NCBI GenBank assembly: GCA_902781245.1
Contig: CACZIP010000064.1
Location: 1-9,124 of the forward strand
Source of the DNA: an uncultured Coriobacteriaceae bacterium
Lineage (GTDB): Bacteria; Actinomycetota; Coriobacteriia; Coriobacteriales; Eggerthellaceae
Length of the DNA stretch: 9,124 nt
Reading direction: 5' to 3'
Under the pieces are notes generated by a model that made no database searches, was not told the DNA's origin, and saw nothing but the letters and a program-made list of their open reading frames with translations. Within the stretch, counting starts at the first letter, position 1; the number at the start of each line of letters is the position of its first letter. The translations under genes were made by a program, and so were the position numbers. Below are positions 5,389-9,124 of the stretch, piece after piece.

Positions 5389-8349
5389 GTTCATCAGCTG
5401 TAACGCAGTCGCTATTTCGTCTACCGTGCACACGCGAACCGTCTTCGATTGCAGCGAACCGAGGAAGGTCTTCCCGTAGCTTTTCGTTAACAAGCGTTTA
5501 TCCGCCAGGACGAGCACACCATGATCGTCCGCTTTTCTGATCAACCTACCTGCTGCTTGCTTCGTTTCGATGACGGCCTGCGGCAGCACGTAGCGCCACC
5601 ACGCCCTATCGTCACGTGCCGCGCGCTCGCAGTAAAGGGGGTCGGTAGGCCGAGCGAAGGGAAGCTTGGGAATCACGACGCCCCTCAGCGTCGAACCAGG
5701 CGCGTCGAATCCTTCCCAGAACGACTTGAGGGCGAAGAGCGATAGATGCTCGTCAGCCAGGAATTCATCGCGCAAACCCTTGACCGAAACACCCCACCTT
5801 TGGCATACAACACGCAATTCATCGACTTTGAGCTGGGGGTTTACGAAATCATAGCATTGTTCCATCTCGCGACGATTCGTGAAGAGCGTGAGCATCGAGC
5901 CCTTCTGAGCGCGGTGCAATTTCACAAGCATGTCCTCGAGCGCGCTCAAATAGTTTCGGTCGTTCGGCTCGGGCATGTCTTTCACAACATATACGACCAT
6001 GTTGTTATCGAAATCGAAATGGGAATCGAGCAGCAGCTCGCGCGCCTGCGAGAACTCTCCCCTGTTCAACCCTACAGCAGACTCGAAAGAATCGAACTTG
6101 CCCGCAATGGACAGCGTCGCCGACGCAAATGCAACCGAATGGGTGCGCGTGTAAAGCGTCTCGTTCATCTTCTCGCCAACATCGAGGAGAAGCGCGGCAA
6201 CGACATCGTTCTGCTTGTCTTTCTTGCGGTTCAACGTTGCCTGATAAGCGTAGTTCTCGGGCGCAATTTCGAAAATCAGCTCAGCGGCGTTGCGCACATC
6301 GCGCAGCTCCATCGCAACGGAAGCAATCTCGCGCTGGGCGACAGCCGCCTCGTCGATTCCCTCAAGATAAGCGACGAGGTCTTGGGCGGCTTTGATGAGC
6401 TTGTCGGCAGCTTCGACAAGAGCCCGGGCAACAAGCCTGACATCAGAAAAGACTTGCGTTTTGCGCACGTCGTCGTTGATCCAAACGTCTACTTTCTCGT
6501 ATCCGTTCGATTTCCTCGTCGGATCGAAATAGAGCAAGTCTTTCACATGCGCGTTGTAATCATTGACCGCTTGAGCAAACCCCTCGCCCGCTTCGCGCGC
6601 TTTGGAAGATAGGGCGAAAAAGACCGTCAGCTGCTCGCCGTCGGCGTTTTCCACGCTCCTCTCGGCACGCGTGAATACGTTTCGCGAGCCTCCTGCAGCA
6701 GAAACGCGCCCGGCGATGCGGGCAATCGCCTCCGAATCAACCGCCTCGGAAAACGCTGTCCGGGCTTCGTTTTCGGCAGAATGCGCCTCGTCGATGACCC
6801 AATGACGCACCGTCGGCAACAACCCGCCATCAGCAGCAAGGTCGCAAAACAGCAGCGTGTGGTTCGTCACGATGACGTCGGCCGTTTCCGCCCGACGACG
6901 TGCGCCGTGGACAAAGCAGAGCTTGCCGAAGAAAGGGCACTTTCTTCGCAGGCATTCGTGGCTTTTTGTCGTGATCGAATAGCGTGGCAGAGCACGGTAG
7001 TCTATCTTGAGCGAATCCATGTCGTCGAACTCGGATTGCTCTATGTATGAAAGAAGGGCTGCAAGAGAAGGCGCCTGAGACACGGACTGGCCGGCAACCT
7101 CTTTCATTGACGGACCGTTATCGACTATGCGTGATATTTTCCTCAGGCACGGGTAATGTGACATTCCCTTCAAAGGAGCCCATAGCAGGGGTTCCGCATG
7201 AGAATCGAGCTGCTCGAGAGCATCCGCCAATGCGGGCAGCTCGGAATAGACGAGCTGGTCGAGAAGGGAGTTTGTCTTTGTGGCAACCCCCACGGCGATG
7301 CCGTTTGACTTCGCAGTGAGCACGGCGGGAATAAGGTACGCCATCGATTTGCCAACCCCGGTACCTGCTTCGACCACGATGTTCTCGCCTGCTTCGAAGG
7401 CGTCCCTGATTGCCATGGCCATCTCGTGCTGTTCGCTACGCGGTTCGTAGTCGTCGTAAATGCTGCCGAGCACTCCGTCGCTGCTGAAGGCGTCATCTAT
7501 CGTCTCCCTGGAAGGAAACTTCATTTGGGCGACAATGTCATCTGCGTCTTTTCGCGCAAACCGGGAAGGAAGCGTTGTGATCCTGCGCTGCCTCATCGCA
7601 TGCAGCGAGAACAACTGCTTTGAATTAACATCCACTCCCCCATCCGGCTCCGCCATCATCTTCGCGATGACCTCGAACACCAATTGGGTCGACCATTCCA
7701 CCGGCATCGCCATATGCGCAATTTCATTGACAAGCTCGAATGGCATGCATGTGATCGCCGCAAGGAGAATGCGGTAGACCACGCAGGTGGCAGCAACATC
7801 GTCATCGGCACGATGAGTTGACGTTGGCGCACCGAACGTGTGGACGAGGTCGATAAGCCTGTGCGACTTGAGTCGTGGCAGAGCAATTCGAGACAAGTCG
7901 AGCGAATCGACCCATGCGTTTTCGAGAAGCGGGTAGCCTTCCGGATGCCGTGTCGTGAACGTTTTGTCGAAACCGACGTTGTGAGCCACCATGATGGCAT
8001 CGCCCGCAAAGTCCACCAAGCCTGCAAGGGCTTCCTGTGGCGAAGGGGCATCTGAAACGTCTTCTTCATGGATGCCCGTGAGATGAATGATCTCTTCCGG
8101 CAAAGGTTTGCCTGGATTTACGAACGTGACATACCAATTTACAACGACGCCGCCTTCGAGTTTGGCTGCTGCAATTTGAATAAGCTCGTCATGTGTGAAG
8201 GAAAAACCGGTCGTTTCGGTGTCAACCACTACGACGTTGCTGTCGAGAACACCGAAGTCTGATTTTGCCGCGAGCTCTGGAAGCGATTCGTAACGAGCGA
8301 CCACGTCTTCTGGCGTGCCGTCGAGTATGTAATCCCTGATATTCGTCAT
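5383..8349 (-). CDS. dinG: DinG-family ATP-dependent helicase fused to a DEDDh 3'-5' exonuclease, with Fe-S cluster motif
   Basis: This 988-residue cytoplasmic DNA-repair type protein has two parts. The N-terminal exonuclease of the DnaQ/epsilon family has VVDTETTG with Asp43 and Glu45, AHNVGFD with Asp128, and HRADDDVAAT with His179 and Asp184, so all catalytic residues are present. The C-terminal part is an XPD/DinG superfamily 2 helicase. It has Walker A AGTGVGKS (Lys334), DEAH (520-523), the SATL motif (743-746) and motif VI QAAGRLIR (931-938). Four cysteines lie between Walker A and DEAH: Cys401, Cys466, Cys471 and Cys478. Their spacing fits the 4Fe-4S cluster of E. coli DinG and XPD. 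A linker of about 100 residues separates the domains. Known relatives unwind 5'-tailed DNA, R-loops or D-loops, or degrade single strands; which of these applies here is not shown. ATG 8349 is preferred over the in-frame GTG 8388 because a -10 box lies six bases upstream of ATG and neither start has a ribosome binding site. The gene leads a pair with the membrane protein downstream. Confidence 0.93.
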   Translation of the reverse strand: MTNIRDYILDGTPEDVVARYESLPELAAKSDFGVLDSNVVVVDTETTGFSFTHDELIQIAAAKLEGGVVVNWYVTFVNPGKPLPEEIIHLTGIHEEDVSDAPSPQEALAGLVDFAGDAIMVAHNVGFDKTFTTRHPEGYPLLENAWVDSLDLSRIALPRLKSHRLIDLVHTFGAPTSTHRADDDVAATCVVYRILLAAITCMPFELVNEIAHMAMPVEWSTQLVFEVIAKMMAEPDGGVDVNSKQLFSLHAMRQRRITTLPSRFARKDADDIVAQMKFPSRETIDDAFSSDGVLGSIYDDYEPRSEQHEMAMAIRDAFEAGENIVVEAGTGVGKSMAYLIPAVLTAKSNGIAVGVATKTNSLLDQLVYSELPALADALEQLDSHAEPLLWAPLKGMSHYPCLRKISRIVDNGPSMKEVAGQSVSQAPSLAALLSYIEQSEFDDMDSLKIDYRALPRYSITTKSHECLRRKCPFFGKLCFVHGARRRAETADVIVTNHTLLFCDLAADGGLLPTVRHWVIDEAHSAENEARTAFSEAVDSEAIARIAGRVSAAGGSRNVFTRAERSVENADGEQLTVFFALSSKAREAGEGFAQAVNDYNAHVKDLLYFDPTRKSNGYEKVDVWINDDVRKTQVFSDVRLVARALVEAADKLIKAAQDLVAYLEGIDEAAVAQREIASVAMELRDVRNAAELIFEIAPENYAYQATLNRKKDKQNDVVAALLLDVGEKMNETLYTRTHSVAFASATLSIAGKFDSFESAVGLNRGEFSQARELLLDSHFDFDNNMVVYVVKDMPEPNDRNYLSALEDMLVKLHRAQKGSMLTLFTNRREMEQCYDFVNPQLKVDELRVVCQRWGVSVKGLRDEFLADEHLSLFALKSFWEGFDAPGSTLRGVVIPKLPFARPTDPLYCERAARDDRAWWRYVLPQAVIETKQAAGRLIRKADDHGVLVLADKRLLTKSYGKTFLGSLQSKTVRVCTVDEIATALQLMNR

Positions 8350-8355
8350 TGGTGC

Positions 8356-8361
8356 ATTGTA
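8356..8361 (-). promoter_or_regulatory. -10 box for a leaderless dinG transcript
   Basis: TACAAT on the minus strand matches the -10 consensus at five of six positions and ends six bases before ATG 8349. The expected transcription start would fall on the A of that ATG, giving a leaderless mRNA, which is common in Actinobacteria. No ribosome binding site precedes the ATG. The -35 region is poor, so the promoter may be weak or need an activator. Confidence 0.5.
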
Positions 8362-8447
8362 CCCGCGCGTGCATGCCGTTTTCGTCACTATTGAAAACTA
8401 ACAGAGAACCTTACCGCCTATCTTGCTGGAACGATATTGTCTGGTGA

Positions 8448-8456
8448 TGGTACACT
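8448..8456 (+). promoter_or_regulatory. Possible extended -10 promoter of the rightward gene
   Basis: TGG-TACACT fits an extended -10 element (TGn followed by a four-of-six -10 match). Transcription would start near 8463, giving a leader of about 26 bases before ATG 8489. No convincing -35 hexamer is seen, which is tolerated with an extended -10. It shares the 139-base divergent region with the dinG promoter. Confidence 0.4.
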
Positions 8457-8488
8457 CGGTTTGGAAACAGGCGCAGGAAAGGCACGTC

Positions 8489-9124
8489 ATGGACCAATCG
8501 TACGTAGGGTTTTATGCTCGATTCGAAACCGCTTCCAAGAACCAGGGATCTTTGCTCATGGGCCCCGATTTCATTGTGGGCGACGACTTGGAAGTTGAGT
8601 TCAGAACAGAGGACGGACGCGTTGTCGCATGGTTGAAGAACAAGTTCGGTGCCGAGACCGGCTTCCTCAACGCAAACGACTCCCGCAAACTACAACTTGC
8701 CGCAGCCCGCGACCAGAAGATTCGAGCCATCTTGTCGTTCGTTGCTTATTCTGACGAGCCCGACCCCGGTTTGTATTGGGGCCAAGTTGCCCTCTTCTGC
8801 TACAACCCCGCTTACGCTGAACAAATGGATGCGTTCGTTGATCGAGTTGCTACAAAGATTGCCGAGGGAGTTCGTCCGGTCATCGATTTGGGCAGCAGCG
8901 GTGTTTCCAAGATTTTCGAAGAGACCGACTGGGTTCCCAACGACACTATTCCGCTCCCTGAAAAGAAAATCGGATCTGCTGTCCTCAAAGACCATCAATC
9001 AATGTCTGAGAAGATGATCGAGCAAGGTCGAGCCGGCAATAAAGGCTGCTATGCAATCAGCTGGATTTTCATCGCGCTGGTTGTGGTTGCGGTCTTGTTC
9101 GGCCTTCATTCGATTGGCCTTTTC
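8489..9124 (+). CDS. Unrecognised protein with C-terminal membrane segment (3' end outside the window)
   Basis: The frame is open from ATG 8489 to the window edge, giving 212 codons without a stop, so the gene is partial. A good ribosome binding site, AGGAAAGG (8475-8482), lies six bases before the start. Residues about 25-105 look like a small mixed, mostly beta domain: a strand-rich GDDLEVEF (31-38), then GAETGFLNANDSRKLQLAAA (54-73), then strands near 78-87 and 95-105. The GFL...A...L pattern recalls the HIRAN domain loosely, but I would not assign it. Residues about 108-125 form an amphipathic helix, and 130-186 are polar. A transmembrane segment lies at about 188-206 (ISWIFIALVVVAVLFG). 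The bulk of the protein is therefore probably cytoplasmic and tethered near its C terminus, unless more sequence follows. It is divergent from dinG. Function unknown. Confidence 0.8.
   Translation, partial: MDQSYVGFYARFETASKNQGSLLMGPDFIVGDDLEVEFRTEDGRVVAWLKNKFGAETGFLNANDSRKLQLAAARDQKIRAILSFVAYSDEPDPGLYWGQVALFCYNPAYAEQMDAFVDRVATKIAEGVRPVIDLGSSGVSKIFEETDWVPNDTIPLPEKKIGSAVLKDHQSMSEKMIEQGRAGNKGCYAISWIFIALVVVAVLFGLHSIGLF

Noticed and set aside
8386..8388. GTG 8388 as start of dinG
   Set aside because: There is no ribosome binding site nearby. The likely -10 box sits between it and ATG 8349, and the extra residues fall outside the conserved domains.
8350..8488. LexA/SOS box upstream of dinG
   Set aside because: E. 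coli dinG is SOS-regulated, but I find no GAAC-spacer-GTTC palindrome or E. coli-type box in the divergent region.

Overview
The window looks like ordinary chromosomal sequence from a moderately GC-rich actinobacterium. I lean towards class Coriobacteriia (Eggerthellaceae-like) from the flavour of the proteins: a large M28-like membrane protein, an exonuclease-DinG fusion with an iron-sulfur cluster, and acidic, alanine-rich disordered segments. This placement is an inference from reading, not from a database search. I see no phage genes, insertion sequence, CRISPR array, tRNA or rRNA.

Layout: positions 1-213 are non-coding and hold direct repeats plus a striking nested inverted repeat (88-189) just downstream of asd. 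Four genes then follow on the minus strand. These are asd (214-1260, lysine/threonine/methionine pathway), a large M28-like membrane protein (1391-4081), an unrecognised single-pass membrane protein with a long helical extracytoplasmic part (4239-5378), and a dinG-type gene (5383-8349). A strong intrinsic terminator (1333-1367) separates the M28-like gene from asd. A divergent plus-strand gene begins at 8489 and runs off the right edge.

Transcription units: dinG and the 4239-5378 gene form a tight pair. The ribosome binding site of the second overlaps the dinG stop codon, with only 4 bases between the genes, so translational coupling is likely. The M28-like gene follows a 157-base gap and probably has its own promoter, as does asd. 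The dinG gene seems to be transcribed as a leaderless mRNA from a -10 box six bases before its ATG, divergent from the plus-strand gene. Two starts are better placed than the longest open frames suggest: ATG 4081 rather than TTG 4096, and ATG 8349 rather than GTG 8388.

The most interesting point is the M28-like protein. It has the recognisable frame of an M28 aminopeptidase, but by eye it has lost four of the five metal ligands and its catalytic glutamate is changed. The fold is also split by transmembrane hairpins and by about 490 residues of charged, disordered sequence. It may be a membrane-anchored pseudopeptidase with a scaffold or binding role. The DinG protein, by contrast, appears intact in its exonuclease, Fe-S and helicase motifs. 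No complete new multi-gene system is evident.
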